From NCBI RefSeq assembly GCF_901709675.1, contig NC_051107.1, positions 6,450,001-6,514,000 of the forward strand: 64,000 nt of DNA. Reading direction: 5' to 3'. A model generated the notes under the pieces. That model searched no databases. It saw nothing but the letters and a program-made list of their open reading frames with translations, and had not been told where the DNA came from. A program made the position numbers and the translations under genes. Every line of letters starts with the position of its first letter. The first letter of the stretch is position 1. Positions 50,177-62,455 of this stretch are shown one piece after another. The DNA comes from Syngnathus acus. Its lineage: Eukaryota > Chordata > Actinopteri > Syngnathiformes > Syngnathidae.

Positions 50177-52308
50177 TCACACCGCCACCCAGTCGGGCCT
50201 GGCCTGCGCTCCCGAGAACTGCACGGGAGGCGGGGCGCCGTCGTCCGCCTCCTCTTCGCTCTCGTCCGTCTCCGCCGTCAGAAGAACCTACGTAAACACT
50301 TCAGCGGGTGAGAAGCTAAGAAAAAAAGCAAAGCATCTCAAATGTCAGTCGCATTCACCCGTGACTCCTCGGCGCCGCCGCCGCCCTTCTTGGGCGTGAC
50401 GTGGCACGAGTCGTCCGGGCTCTTCATGCTCTTCAACTTCCTCATGGTCAGGCTGTCCACCACCCAGAACATGACCGACTGCGACAAAATGGCCGTCAGC
50501 AAAGAAGCGGGGTGGGGCGTCAGCAAAGAAGAAGACTTACGTTGACGATGAAGGGCACGATGAGCATGACCAGCACCAGCTCCACTTGAGGGTTTGTGAT
50601 GTAGCCCAGCAGAACGGCCTGCAGCTGGAAAGCGCAACGCCGTCATTTCACAACAACGGCGGCGCACTTTTCTTTCCGTTCATTCGGGACGCGCGCATAC
50701 TTTGGACCATCCCGGCACCAGCAGCACCAGGCTGATGACGCCTTTTTCCAGAACCATGATGAGCAGGTACGTGCCGCACTGGCCCAACCACGCCGCCGCC
50801 TGCGGGGGGTCGCCTGCCACACAAAAAAAAAGCAACTGAATGGAGCTCTGCTTTCAAGCCATCATTTGAAAGGCCTGCCCTATGTCAACAGTGACCTCCA
50901 GTGGTTACAACTGGAACTACACCCCTGCTGCTTGACTTGCGCTTTCAGTCAACTCACCGTACTCGCCGAACGTGAGCAGCGTCCACTGCTTGTGCTCCAC
51001 CACCTTGGACACCAGCTTGACGGCCAGCCAGATGACCAGCATGCCCACGGTGGCGTCCAGCAGGAAGTTCATCAGGTACCTGGCAAAACGGCAACAACAC
51101 ACGTCCGTTCAATAAAAGGGTTGCCGTACGTAGATGAAGAAAAAAAACCGAGAGAGTGCAACTGACAGTGAGCAAGGGTCCTCTTTGGTGAGCGTGGACA
51201 GGAAAACGTTAGCAAAGTGGATGAACAGGGCGCCGATGGCCTGCTTGGATGTGTCAAAAAACCTGGAACGAAATGGTGAGACAATTTCCACCAGAGTTTT
51301 TCGACTCAAACGCAAAGCAAATGAACATTTCTGACCAGATCCTCCACGGTCGGCGGATCCCTGCGGGCTCCCGGAACCTTTTCACTGCAAAACAAGTTAG
51401 CGTGTTGACAAGACACTTTAGCCTCAAGCTGTACATGTATTCTTTATCTTCTGCAAAGCACCACGAATATCACTGCGGAGTTTTGACTGTCTCCAGAAGT
51501 ACAATTGCCTCGAGGGGCTAATAAGTAACCGAGTGGAGGCTCATGAGGCGGCCCACATTCTGGATGTCACAAGTTATTTATCTGCCAGTCAGCCGTTATT
51601 CCTTCCTGTTAAATACACCGTCGCCTTGAGGAAGACAATTGAACAGTTGAACGGTGTGGACTTTGACATCTGCAGCCTTCAGGGAGAGAGGATTAAAAAA
51701 AAAAAAAAAAAAAGTAACAGGAAGTCAAATGACACTCATCACAAAAGAAAGACGGATTATATCAACAGGTTTAACTCAAGTAGCTGTTAAGCACAACAAC
51801 GGGGGGCGGGGGTCATTTTTTTTCTCGAAGGCAAGATCGTTGAACAAACTACAAATGTACTTTATCTGCTGGTGCTTTTATATATATTTTTTGGCTAGAG
51901 GTTTTTAAAAGTGAGTGCATGAACTCACACGAATCCACAATCGAATAAAGCGTTGGCAATGCGCAAGTTAAGTTCGAAGTCGCGGATTTGCTGCGCGCTC
52001 CGAGGAACGTAAACAAGACGCCACGTGTGCAAGTCATTTAGCCTTGTTTCCTGCTCATTTGTGTTTCTTTTTGGGACGGGATGATTTTTCCAAAATGCAT
52101 TTGTTGCCTGCCACTCACACATGAGAGTGCTGAAGGCGACGATGGCCAGGAGGCCCTGGATGAGGACCCCGAAGCGGTCAGTCAGAGCGCCGTTGTCGCA
52201 TCCGTGCGGGTTGGCCGCGTTGATGTCGCTCATGTTGGTCACCTCCAACTCTCCGGCATCGGACAACCTCCTCGCCAGCAAAGAACCGCTGTGGCCGTAC
52301 ATGTCCAT
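50177..52308 (-). CDS. stimate: STIM activation enhancer (STIMATE/TMEM110)-like ER membrane protein
   Basis: STIMATE is a multi-pass ER protein that promotes STIM1 activation and ER-plasma-membrane junctions. Eight minus-strand exons (52308-52119, 51384-51336, 51262-51167, 51079-50958, 50813-50701, 50624-50541, 50478-50359, 50287-50177) give 294 aa, equal to human. Hydrophobic segments include [68 protein letters not shown] and [13 protein letters not shown]. Strict family blocks are [23 protein letters not shown] and [16 protein letters not shown]. The acidic C-tail ([15 protein letters not shown]) lacks the lysine-rich end of human STIMATE. Fish carry two paralogues; with sfmbt2 and itih neighbours this is probably the one often called tmem110l. 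It is placed head to head with sfmbt2. Confidence 0.88.
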
Positions 52309-53870
52309 GGATGCTGGCGACGAATACTGCCGCGCCGCGCTGAGCCGACAGACAAAAGCGCAGCTCGCTGCCAAATCCTTGATGTCTTTTTTTTTTTTTT
52401 TTTTTTTTAAGTCCCCGCAATGTTGCCTTACGGTGATTAGTTTGAGTTTGAAATTCGACCGTCAGGGTTGCTGATTAGGCAACAAAAGCAAACATACAAG
52501 TCGATTTTCTCGCCTTTCATACACGTTTCTGCAGAAGAAAAACAAATGTCAAGTAAACACTGCTTGCAAAGGGTAGCTTCCGGATTGCCTGTCAAAATAA
52601 AAGTATTTCGCGGCAGCCGTTCAGCAACTATTAATAAATAATAGTTTTCCGAGTAAAGCCACCTGTAACCTCATTTTATGTTTTTGTCTTATATATTTTT
52701 TCCGTCTTGTAAGAGGGCACATGCTTTTACCTTTTGCTATACATCCGGTTGTGGTCCGGCATTTTGGCCCTACCTGTGGTGATTTATTTTTAATCATTTA
52801 GTTTATATTTTCTAAATTGATTTTGAATGTCGGTTGTAAACGTATCTGGTTCAAGCCAAAACATTTAAATGATTATTTCACTTAAGTTTTATCCTGGAAG
52901 AAGCAATTTAAGATTTAACAACTCAACAAAGAGCCTCATTTGGGTGTAAAGCAGGCACATTAATCCGCTGTTAGCCGCACGGGAAAGCAGATTAATGGCA
53001 AAACACGCATGCGCCCACCATCTGTTCAACCTGCAGCCTCGGACGCTCGCTCGCTCGCTCGCTCGCTCGGGTTTTTGAGTTTTTGTTTTCGGAGAGTAGG
53101 CGGAAGGAGGGGTTCATGTCGTGATCTGAAAATGATAATCATGCGCTTCCAGGAATACTTGTTACATTGCATTAAATGGCATGAAAATTGCATTTAAAAA
53201 TTCACGTCCAGGAACTTTATTCGTAGATTCGGGAAATTCACTTATTATGACTTTGTTTCTGTCATCATGGGATCTAGTTCTGAAAAGTTGCCAAATATTA
53301 TTGGAGGATGATAATGGCAATGTGGTTGTGTGTGACAGTCACGAGTTTCTGAAGGGGGTTTCCGGAACCAACCACGAAACAAAAATGAAATCACATTTGC
53401 GATGTTGGGGGGGGACTATAGTTCCTTGAGGTTTCTTTTCTTCCACGTGACGTGAAAGCACCAAAGAGCGGCGTTAAAGCTGACTTTGTTCTCTTTCATT
53501 CGTTATCTGTCTCCGTCATAAAGCTTTGCTGCGTTGCTCTTCGCCACTAGAGGCTACTGTTGACTTGAACAAGGAAGAGACGCGGATGAAGCAATTTACG
53601 CGAATGCTGGAGAGAGAGCATGAGGAAGAAAAGTTGACCAGAAAATACGGGTAAACTCTACGGTGCTTTTGCGTGTGAGCCGAAAAACGAGCTTTGAATG
53701 TTTTTGCTAATATCTTGATGTGAACTAAAGTCTAATATTGGTCAATTAGATGTATTTGCAAGTGTTTTCATGGTTTAATTTGGCAGTATCTTGATCAAAA
53801 TGTCGACTTGAGTCCCGAACTGCAGCTGTGTCTCACTTGCGAAATGCTTGTTTGTTTGTTTTTGACTGCA
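52309..53870. other. Region between the STIMATE-like gene and sfmbt2
   Basis: Contains a 26-base T tract near 52390, AT-rich sequence to 52990 and a (CGCT)n run at 53045-53070. At 53586-53650 an ATG-led frame of 21 codons (MKQFTRMLEREHEEEK…) ends at a donor-like gtaaac. It may be an upstream exon of a plus-strand transcript, but nothing confirms it. Confidence 0.35.
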
Positions 53871-53914
53871 CTTAAAGGTCATTGAAGGCTCCAGACGAGG
53901 GGTCGATGTTTTGC

Positions 53915-54070
53915 GCTTGCGCAGAAGCCAGATGCCATATTGGAACGGGGGTAGCAGCGGGAGCGGAGAGACGTGCTGAGTGCCGAGGCGAGGCGAGCAC
54001 ACCCAGCGGGGGCTCCGGCCGGAACTGTCCTGGAATAACAAGAGGGAGGGGGAGAAAAAACTCGGGACAG
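53915..54070 (+). other. sfmbt2: Probable first non-coding exon and promoter of sfmbt2
   Basis: A CpG-rich block (CTTGCGCAGAAGCCAGATG, GAGGCGAGGCGAGC, CCGGCCGG) ends in the strong donor cgggacag|gtaagac at 54070/54071. A YY1-like GCCATATT sits at 53934-53941. The layout (CpG-rich start, long intron, coding exons on the plus strand) fits a transcription start for sfmbt2. Confidence 0.55.
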
Positions 54071-56286
54071 GTAAGACAGGTGACGACTCCGCTGCGTGGG
54101 AGGGAGGGAGGGGGCTCTTTCCGTTTGCGTTTTGTCGACCAACTGACCACGGAGGGATTTAATTCCTCTTGTTTGAAAGCTCCGTTGACGCTTCGTGGGG
54201 AGTTTTCGCTTGCTTAACTTGCTTCAAGTGTCTCGTGCTGATAACCGTCTTTGTGATGCGGTTGTCATTTTTGACCCGGAAATGTCGTTTTTGAACGCGT
54301 ATCGACCGCCGTTTAGAAATAAGCTTAAAGGCCCTCATGCTGATGACTCACTTAAAAAAAAAAAAAAAAAAAGTGGTGGCGAACGAAAGGTGCGTTTCCC
54401 AAAAAGTGAAACTACCAAAGGCAGCGTCACTCCGAGCAACATGGCGCTGCGCTGACTAATTGCCACTTTTAAAGATCTTTTGAGCGAGGAAAAAATACAT
54501 CCGCGCCGTGCCAACTGCCCGCTTTGGTCTCTTTTGGTGCGCACACGCGAGATTTAGTGAATTAAATCCAAAGTGTGCACGGGGCGAGCGCGTGCGGGTT
54601 TTTTTCCGCCGCAGTTTGGAGTGTGCAAAGTACATGAGACGCTGCCGAGGCAGCCTGCTCCTCAGCCTCCTCTTCCTCTCTCCGGCCCCCCCCCCCACCA
54701 CGCGACAACATCCGCTTTCACTTTGATCGCTTTGTATGAGCAAAATGGTGCAGTTGAGCTGCCTTTTATTCGGGCAGATTAAAATGAAGGCTGAGCTGGA
54801 TGAGACAATCCCTCCAAAAAAAGATATTTTTAAATCAGATCGACGGAATGGAAATTCTTTTTTCTTTTTTTAAATGGAAATTGCGACACTATTTTAACCT
54901 TTTTCCTATAAAAAAAAAAACCTATTCTTTCTAGACAATACATATTTTTATCCAGAAAACTTTTCAGATGACTTCGTTGGTTGCTGAAAAAATTTCTCAA
55001 AAGTACAACCTTTTAGTTTGAAAAGTTGATTGCATCTTTTTCCCCATTTTTCCATTTTCCCCCTTAATATGGTTGTCTTTTTTGCTGAATCGTGAGGCTT
55101 TTTTGGTGTAAAATAAAAATCCGCTCCTTTCCCAAGGCGTCATTGAGGAGGAAAAGCCAGAGGTCGAATAAGCAGCGGCAGCCGCAGGTGTTGGAATCGG
55201 AGGAAGCTCCCGGCCAGGGCACCTCTGCGGGTGAGTCTAAAAGAGGAGAACCCTTGAATAGGCGCTAATGCAATCTAAGGCGCGGCCGTGCGGCGCTAGC
55301 TAATCTGCTAAATCCCCCATTAAAGCTTTTGGCGCCGCTTTCAGGCAAGCCGCGTGCACCCGGCTCATCGATGAGCGGAAGAAAGATGCAAGTCGAAGCC
55401 CCTTTAGCAAAAACAAGCTTGGCATTTGCTTTGTCGAGGACAGTCGTAAGGCACGTCTTTCAAGGAAGGCCGCGCTGATGCGGTTTGGGTTCATTTTGTC
55501 AACATGAGTCATTAGCATCACGCAGATTTGTTTCCAGTCTTCTCTGGCCTTCAAATAATCCAAGATTCCAAACCCGCCCAGCATGAAACAACAAAAATGG
55601 ATCGATCGAATGTGGGGAGGGGGGAACGCTTGCGCGCGAGTCATTCGGCCATTTTGCCTCTTCAAACAAACATGAAGGAAGGAGAACATTCTTGGGAGGC
55701 CCCCCAGAGAAAAGGATCAAGCGTGTCAAATACGTTTGCACACATCATAAATTTGGCAAAATTCTTTCCTCGTGCTTTTCTTAATGCAAATCAAAGCGGA
55801 GGAGCATCCTCCAAGCGTCCAATTATTTCTTTTTATTTTTGCCGTGACAGCCCAACTTGTTCGAAAACAACTTCATAGAATTTTCTGAGATTTTCTTCAA
55901 ATGACAATTTTCTTCTGCTTTTTTGTGTAATCATTTTTTTTTAGATTTCCCAGACAATTAAATTGATGTTTGTATGATTGTATAATGACGCTACTTGTTT
56001 TTGCTTTCCCTCTCGTGTCAAAAGAAAGCGTGAGATGAATGCACTATTTTGAGTGCAGCTCGTGTCTTTCCAGTTCTGCCACTTTGCCGCTTATCTGATG
56101 GCGGCCGTGCCACGCGCGGCCTGCGGCGGCCGCCGGGACATCGTACGCCTTGCGGGGAATGATAACAGCATTTTTGTGCTAGAAAGAGCGGCCGTCACCT
56201 CTGCCTAGGCATTTGCGCCTTACCACTTTCCCCCTCGTTTTATTTGTCGGCAACTTTATGGCGACGCTTGTGTTTTTGCTCCGCAG
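54071..56286 (+). other. sfmbt2: sfmbt2 upstream introns with one splice-bounded exon (55137-55230)
   Basis: The only exon-like element is 55137-55230 (acceptor tttcccaag, donor gtgagt), open in one frame (SLRRKSQRSNKQRQP…) but without ATG and out of frame with the ATG at 56338. It is best read as an optional 5'UTR exon. The remainder is AT-rich intron. Confidence 0.4.
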
Positions 56287-56337
56287 GCGCTTGGGACGAA
56301 GCGTGCCATGCGGTGACGAGGTCTCCAGCTTGCAAGG

Positions 56338-59300
56338 ATGCAGTCGCTGGCCCAGGATCAGGCGCCCAAGCCGCCCGCCTGTCCCATTAACGGGAAGGAG
56401 GAGGCGGCGCTCCACTCAGGTGAGGAAACTCAGAAAAAAAATCCCAGTAAAGCCTGTTTGCCTTCAGCAGACCCACCACACAAGCCGTGATTGAAAAGAG
56501 GCAGGACGTCAGCCATTTTGGCTTTAGCAGCCATTTTAGGTGTCCTTTTCCAGGGATCCTTGCTACTTCCTGGAAAGAAAAATAATTAAAAAAAATAGCG
56601 AGCCTCCTCCGTGCGTCATTCTGCTGTGGGTATTGTTGTCAAATCAGAGGCGGAGGCCGTGGAGGAGCAAGAGGAGGAGGTGGAGTTTAACTGGCAGGAG
56701 CACATGGCGGAGATGGGGGCTGCCAGCGCCCCACACGGCGCCTTCAAACACGTGAGTCCGACCCAAAAGAAGGAATGACAAAGCCCGGGTTGACCGGCGG
56801 TTAGCATGCTTGGCGTGTCTGTGGTGGGACAGGTGGAGGTGAGCCTGCAGAGCAGCTTCCAGCCCGGCATGAAGCTGGAGGTGGCCAACAAGGAGGCGCC
56901 CGACACCTACTGGGTGGCCACGGTGGTGGCCACGTGCGGCCAGCTGCTGCTGCTGCGCTTCAGCGGCTACGCCGACGACCGCAGGGCCGACTTCTGGTGC
57001 GACGTCATGACCGCCGAGCTGCACCCGGTGGGCTGGTGCGCCCCTAACCGCAAGACTCTCACGCCCCCCCAAGGTGCGTTGCGCAACGCGCTGTTTCCCA
57101 ACCGCCAGTGAGGGGGGCGGGGGGGGGGGGGGGGGGGGGCAATATTTTGTGAAAGTGGATCCATTTCACAGCCCGCAGCGGTTGGGAACTACTAACAACA
57201 CTCCAAAGTGTCTGCGGCCATTTCATGCTGCTCCATCCACTTTGCTCTCTTTTTGTCTGTCAGATAAGCTGAGAAAAGGTAAGGCGCTGCACGTTACCCC
57301 CCCCCACCCCCCGACCACCTTTTCCCTCATAGGATGTGACCTCCCAGCTTTTTTTGCCTCTTGCACGGCGTGAGATAAGTGACGGGCACAAAACGAGCGC
57401 ACCTTGCATTGGTGGTAGTTTGCGATAACGACGACTGCGTGCGGCAGATAAAAACGTCTGTCGCTGACGCGGCACAAAAGTTGCACTCTATTAAATGGGC
57501 ATTGCCCGTTTGAGCCTGTAGCACAACCCCCCGTTAAAAAAAAAAAAAAAAAAAAATCCAGTGGATGCTGTCGTTGACTCGTGGCATTCCCGCCCGCCTG
57601 CGCGTGCAATAAAGTGTTAATTGACAAGGATGACATTCCCCGCATGCTCGCGCCGTGTTTTGGCTGCGGCTGGCGCCTCGAGGTCAGCAAGGCGAGCGAA
57701 TCCTGTTCCACTCCAGCCAGAAGGAAAAATCCCTGGACTCAGCACAAAAATGGAAGTCGAAAGTTTGATCCCTCCACAATGATCCAAAAAGCAAAAGATG
57801 CTAATTTTATGCATACTTGTTTGCGGCGGCATATATTTAGCGAGACTTGAGCTTCCGTGCAGGGGGGGTTGCCTGTCGTGTGCATGCGTGATGGGGAGAG
57901 GGTGGGGGGTGAGAAGCCCCTCCCTCAAGGTTAATTATGCACTTGTGAGCATGTGTGTGTAAGCTCCCTTTGGGATGGAAACGCAGAGAACCAGATAGAA
58001 GGGGGTGGGTGCTGCGCAGGACCTGTAAAAATAGTTGATCTATTTCTGCACACAGGAGTGCTTGTGTGCATGCGAAGTTCGCCAGCAACAAAAGCAATGT
58101 TTACAAGCCAAATGGAAACCTGGCATAGTTGAAGCTGAAGCAAAAAAAACATTTGGCTAATGTCAACAATCCAAAGTAGAAAGTGTTGAGAGCACTTGAT
58201 TTTCTTCTACTACGTGTTTTTGTTTTGTGCGTCATTGCAGCCATCAAGGAGAAACACGCAGATTGGACCGAGTTTCTGGTCGGCGACTTGACCGGCTCCA
58301 GGACGGCGCCGGCGAACCTGCTCGAGGGGGTGAGTGTGCCGAAAGGTTTTGGGCTCATCCCAAAAGTGCCACATTAGCGAAGGTGGTTTTTTGCTCCAAA
58401 AAATGTTGGTTCGCCATCGCACATTATTTAGCGGACCTTGAAGCCATGCTCCATTTTTGGTTGCCTAGCCGCTGCGAGGGAAGAACACAGTGGACCTGAT
58501 GGTCCCGGGATCGGTCCTGGAACTCCGCGACGCGTCGGACCCCTTTCTGTACTGGCCGGTGCGCGTGGTCCGCAACGTCGGCGGCCGGCTCCGTCTGCGC
58601 CTCGCCGGCCTCTCGGACGAGCACCGGGCTCGCGACGCGTGGCTCTTTTACCTGGACATCAGGCTGCGACCCCTCGGCTGGGCCCGGGAGAACCGGCTGG
58701 CTTTGGAGCCGCCCACAGGTAACATCCGCCGGCCGCCACCCCTTTTGCAAAAAAAAAAAAAAAACCCAAATATTCGAAACATCCTTTTTGAATGGTCACA
58801 GAATTGCAAAGTCTCAAAAGCGCCGCCGACTGGCAGCAAGCTTTGGAGGACGCCAGACGAGACGGAGAGACGAGCGCCGTGCCGCCGGAGGTGTTCAAGG
58901 TCAGCGAGCGCCTCTGTCGCCATCTCGCACTTTGTAAACGATTAACAGTCCCCCCCCCGCCCGCTCAGGACCACGCCGACCTGCCTGCGCACGCCTTCAA
59001 GGTGGGCATGAAGCTGGAGATGCTTTCTCCGTGGGAGCGCCTGCAGATCTGCCCCGTTTCCGTCACCAAGGTGACCATTATCAAATCTGATCAGTGACGA
59101 AAGAAACGGAAGCGGATGTCAACCCCGACGCCCCCATTGCAGGTTTTCGATGAAAACTACTTCCAAGTCACCGCGGACGACCTGGCGGGCGACGGCGAGC
59201 CGCGCTCCGCGTTGTGTCACGCCAACTCTCCGGGCATCGTGCCCATCCAGTGGTGCCTGAAGAACGGCGTGGCTTTGGGGCGGCCGCGCGGCTACCGGGC

Positions 59301-60455
59301 CCCAGACTTTGACTGGGCCGACTACCTCGAGCAGAGCGGCGCCGAAGCCGCTCCCGACACCTGCTTCCCCGACGTAAGGCGTCCACCCCGTTCGTCTGTC
59401 CGTGTAGCGTCCCGGAAGTCTGAATCGTAAGGATGTGGCATGTGCAGGCGTGGCAGACTCGGCCGTTCGCCCAAGACGCGTGGCTGGAGACGGCGCACCC
59501 CGAGCGGCCGGCGGAGATCTGCGTGGCCCGGATCACTCGAGTGCGAGGACGTCTCTTGTGGCTTCGACTGGAAGGTAAAAGGGGAAAAAAAAGAGCAGAC
59601 AAATGAGTTTGACGCTCGAGCAAAGCCGTTGCTCCGCCCGCCCACAGGTGTGCCCAAGCGCTGTTGCGAGACCATCGTGGACGTGGAGTCCATGGACATC
59701 TTTCCCGTGGGCTGGTGTGAGGCCAACGCTTACCCCCTCAACCCGCCCCTCGGAGCTGCCTGTACGTCCAAGCGCGTCTCAACACCTCATCCGTCCTGTT
59801 TGAAAGATGACCCAGTTTGCTCCTCTCTGGCCGCGCCGCGCAGGTGGCAAAGAACGGAAGATGGTCGTGGTCCAGCCGGAGCAAGAGTAAGCCTCGGGCT
59901 CTCCCAAAGGTGACGTCGTCTCTTTGGAATTGCCATTTGGCTCATGTGTGAAACGTGACAGATTGGCGCCGCAGCCGTCACTCGCCGCGGAGCCGCCTCC
60001 GGCAGCCTATCACTGCCAGCCTGCCCCCAACGACGCAGGTGGTGACTCCACTTGGCTTTTCTGACATTCCGAGCGGCGTTGACGTGTACCTTCTCTTCCC
60101 CCCCCCCCCCCCCCCGTGTGGCAGCCGGCGGTCGCTTCTGCTGCTCCAAGGTGTTTGTCAACCACCGCTGCTTCTCGGGGCCGTACCTCAACAAGGGCCG
60201 CATCTCCGAGCTGCCGCAGACGGTGGGGCCTGGCAAGTGCACTCTGGTTCTCAAAGAGGTAAAGGCCACAGCGGCCGCGAGGATCTCCGGCTCCGCTTTG
60301 CTGACTTTGCGACTCGCTCAGGTCCTCACCATGCTCATCAACGCCGCCTACAAGCCCGGCCGCGTCCTCAAGGAGCTGCAGGAGCTGGAGGATCCCAGCT
60401 GGGACTGTCAGGAGGAGACCCTGAAAGCCAAGTGAGTGAGGATGACAAGGAAGCG

Positions 60456-60487
<32 letters not shown>

Positions 60488-61783
60488 TCTCGGGGTTCTT
60501 CCCGCTAAACTCGCCCGCCCCATCTCAGATATAAAGGGAAAACGTACCGATCCAGCATCAAAATCGTCCGCCTGGCCGAGCTCATCCCGGACTTTTGTCG
60601 CAAAGTGTGCGTCAAGCTGCAGTGCTGCCCCAACCTCGTGGGCCCCGCGCTCGTGCCCGAAAAGTGCCCGGAGAGCTGCTTTGTTCAGACCAAAACCAAA
60701 TACAGTAAGTGGAGTGAGTCGCCGCTGCACAAAACATTCAATGCAATATGGGCAAATTCATTTTGCTTGACTGCAGCGGACGACGACGTGCTGGTTTTAC
60801 AAATGACCTTTTTTCTTTTCATTTGTGTGCGTGCAGCTTATTACTATGGCAAGAAAAGGAAGCTGCCCAAGCCGCCTGGAGGCGAGGACGACGCCGCCGC
60901 CGCCACAGCAGCAGCAGCAGGAGAGCCGCTCAAACCAAAGCGCAAGAAGAGGAAGAGCATTTTTGTGCAGAAAAAGCGCCGATCTTCAGCGGTGGATTTG
61001 ACTCTAGCTGGCTCAGGACAGGTTGGCTTCCACTGCCATCTATGTGATGGATGGATGGATGGATGGATGGATGGATCACTTACGCCATCCTTCCTGTCTT
61101 GCGTCAAGGAAAGCGAGGAAGAGGACGGGGCGTCGCCATCGGGCAGCGAGGCCACCAGCTCGGAGCCTCGCGACGACCTGACGGACGCGTCCTCGGTGGA
61201 GACCGTCGGGGGCCGCCCGCGTCGCGCCACGGCCCTGTGCAAGGTCGAGCCCCTGGGCACCAGCAATGGGGCCGCCGGCAGCCAGGAGGCGCCAGAGGGC
61301 CGACGGCGGTCTGCGCGCCAGCTCCTCGGCAAGTACCAAGCATCCAAAGACGAAGACGTGCAGGTGAGACAGAGCTGCGCTCTTGTCCGAGGTCTTCGAG
61401 CTTGAGGCGCGGCCATCTTGAAGGTAAGAAAAAGCCAACTGGTACACAGGAGGAGGAGGAGCCCCTGGTTCTGGACGGAAACCCACTGGAGTGGAGCGTG
61501 CAAGAGGTGGTCCAGTTCATCAACTCCACTGACTGCGCATCGCTGGCCAGCATCTTCCAGGAGCAGGTGATCCGCCATCTAGCGCCTGCCAGCTAGAGCC
61601 CGCTAGCCCAACGTCTCACGCCATTCTGCTCTGCCCCTGCAGGACATCGACGGCCAGGCCATGCTGCTGCTGACGCTGCCCACCGTGCAGGAGTGCATGG
61701 ACCTGAAGCTCGGGCCCGCTGTCAAGCTTTGCCACCACATTGAGCGCGTGAAGGTGGCTTTTTACCGGCAGTATGCCAATTGA
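56338..61783 (+). CDS. sfmbt2: Scm-like with four MBT domains protein 2 (SFMBT2)
   Basis: Polycomb-group repressor that reads methylated histone tails and works with YY1. Nineteen exons close to 891 aa: 56338-56419, 56648-56751, 56833-57073, 58241-58329, 58469-58718, 58802-58899, 58969-59070, 59143-59373, 59448-59574, 59648-59761, 59844-59886, 59962-60038, 60125-60258, 60322-60431, 60529-60704, 60837-61021, 61109-61363, 61450-61566, 61643-61783. MBT1 begins [11 protein letters not shown] and has [14 protein letters not shown] and [18 protein letters not shown]2 [13 protein letters not shown]…LRPLGW; MBT3 [10 protein letters not shown]…FDWADYL; MBT4 ends [22 protein letters not shown] (DUF3588) domain follows ([19 protein letters not shown]…[12 protein letters not shown]), then the [17 protein letters not shown], an acidic/serine linker and a C-terminal SAM domain ([17 protein letters not shown]). 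The start at 56338 is the first in-frame ATG of its exon. Neighbouring itih5 and prkcq support SFMBT2 over SFMBT1. Confidence 0.95.
57264..57278 (+). CDS. sfmbt2: Candidate 15-nt microexon of sfmbt2
   Basis: Fifteen bases between a pyrimidine-rich acceptor (tttttgtctgtcag) and a strong donor (gtaagg). The flanking exons are both phase 1, so inclusion adds exactly DKLRK between MBT1 (…LTPPQ) and AIKEKHADW with no frame change. Confidence 0.45.
60456..60486 (+). repeat. (CCAG)n microsatellite in an sfmbt2 intron
   Basis: Tandem CCAG/GCCA units directly after the donor at 60431. Translated artefacts (repeating Ala-Ser-Gln-Pro) arise here. Confidence 0.85.
61046..61076 (+). repeat. (GGAT)n microsatellite in an sfmbt2 intron
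   Basis: About seven GGAT units between the exons ending 61021 and starting 61109. Confidence 0.9.
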
Positions 61784-62449
61784 CATTGCGTTTGTTTCCC
61801 AAGCTGCGTGAGGACGATCAAAAACATGCCAAGAAAGCACAGAACACAAAATCGATTTTCATTTCGTGGTCTTGGACGGCACAAGTCGCGGTTTTTTTCA
61901 TAGTTTGGGTGGGGGGGGCGACTTATATGTGAATTTTTTCAAAAATTTTCCCCCCAAAAAAGTGCAACCGTGATGTGGCAAGGGATTACTGTCATTTGAA
62001 TTTCAAGTGACGTCAGCGGCGCGGCGCGGCAACAAAAGGACAAAGATTGATCACGGGATGACGAAGGGCCCCACGTACTACCGGTATCATTAGCGGCTTT
62101 GTTTCTAAGTGACACGGAGGACGCTACGGAGCTCTCTTTCACCTCCGTGGATGGAAGTCTGGGGCCGGCCCTCGGCCGGGTGGCTGTCCGGGGACGGTGG
62201 ATGGGGCTCGCGCATGGCTTTTACGCACGCTCGGTCCTATTCTACGGAGCTCTCGTCCACCTCCGGTATTTGGTCTATTTATCGCCACGCTCTTTATTTA
62301 CGTTTCCCGGAATTTTTTTTTTTTTTTTTTATTTATTCTACACGTTACCAAGCGTTGCTCCTCTTGTTTGTTCGCTGTGTCAACGTTGAGCGACTGCTGT
62401 TTTTTTTGTGATCATCTATGCAAATGTCTTGTTTGCTGATAAGTTATCA

Positions 62450-62455
62450 AATAAA
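62450..62455 (+). promoter_or_regulatory. sfmbt2: Polyadenylation signal AATAAA of sfmbt2
   Basis: First canonical AATAAA after the stop at 61783, giving a 3'UTR of about 0.7 kb that includes a 20-base T tract near 62320. Confidence 0.6.

Noticed and set aside
62099-62439. Open frames in the sfmbt2 3'UTR
   Set aside because: They are driven by a poly-T tract (phenylalanine run) and overlap one another in three frames. The AATAAA at 62450 marks the region as 3'UTR.
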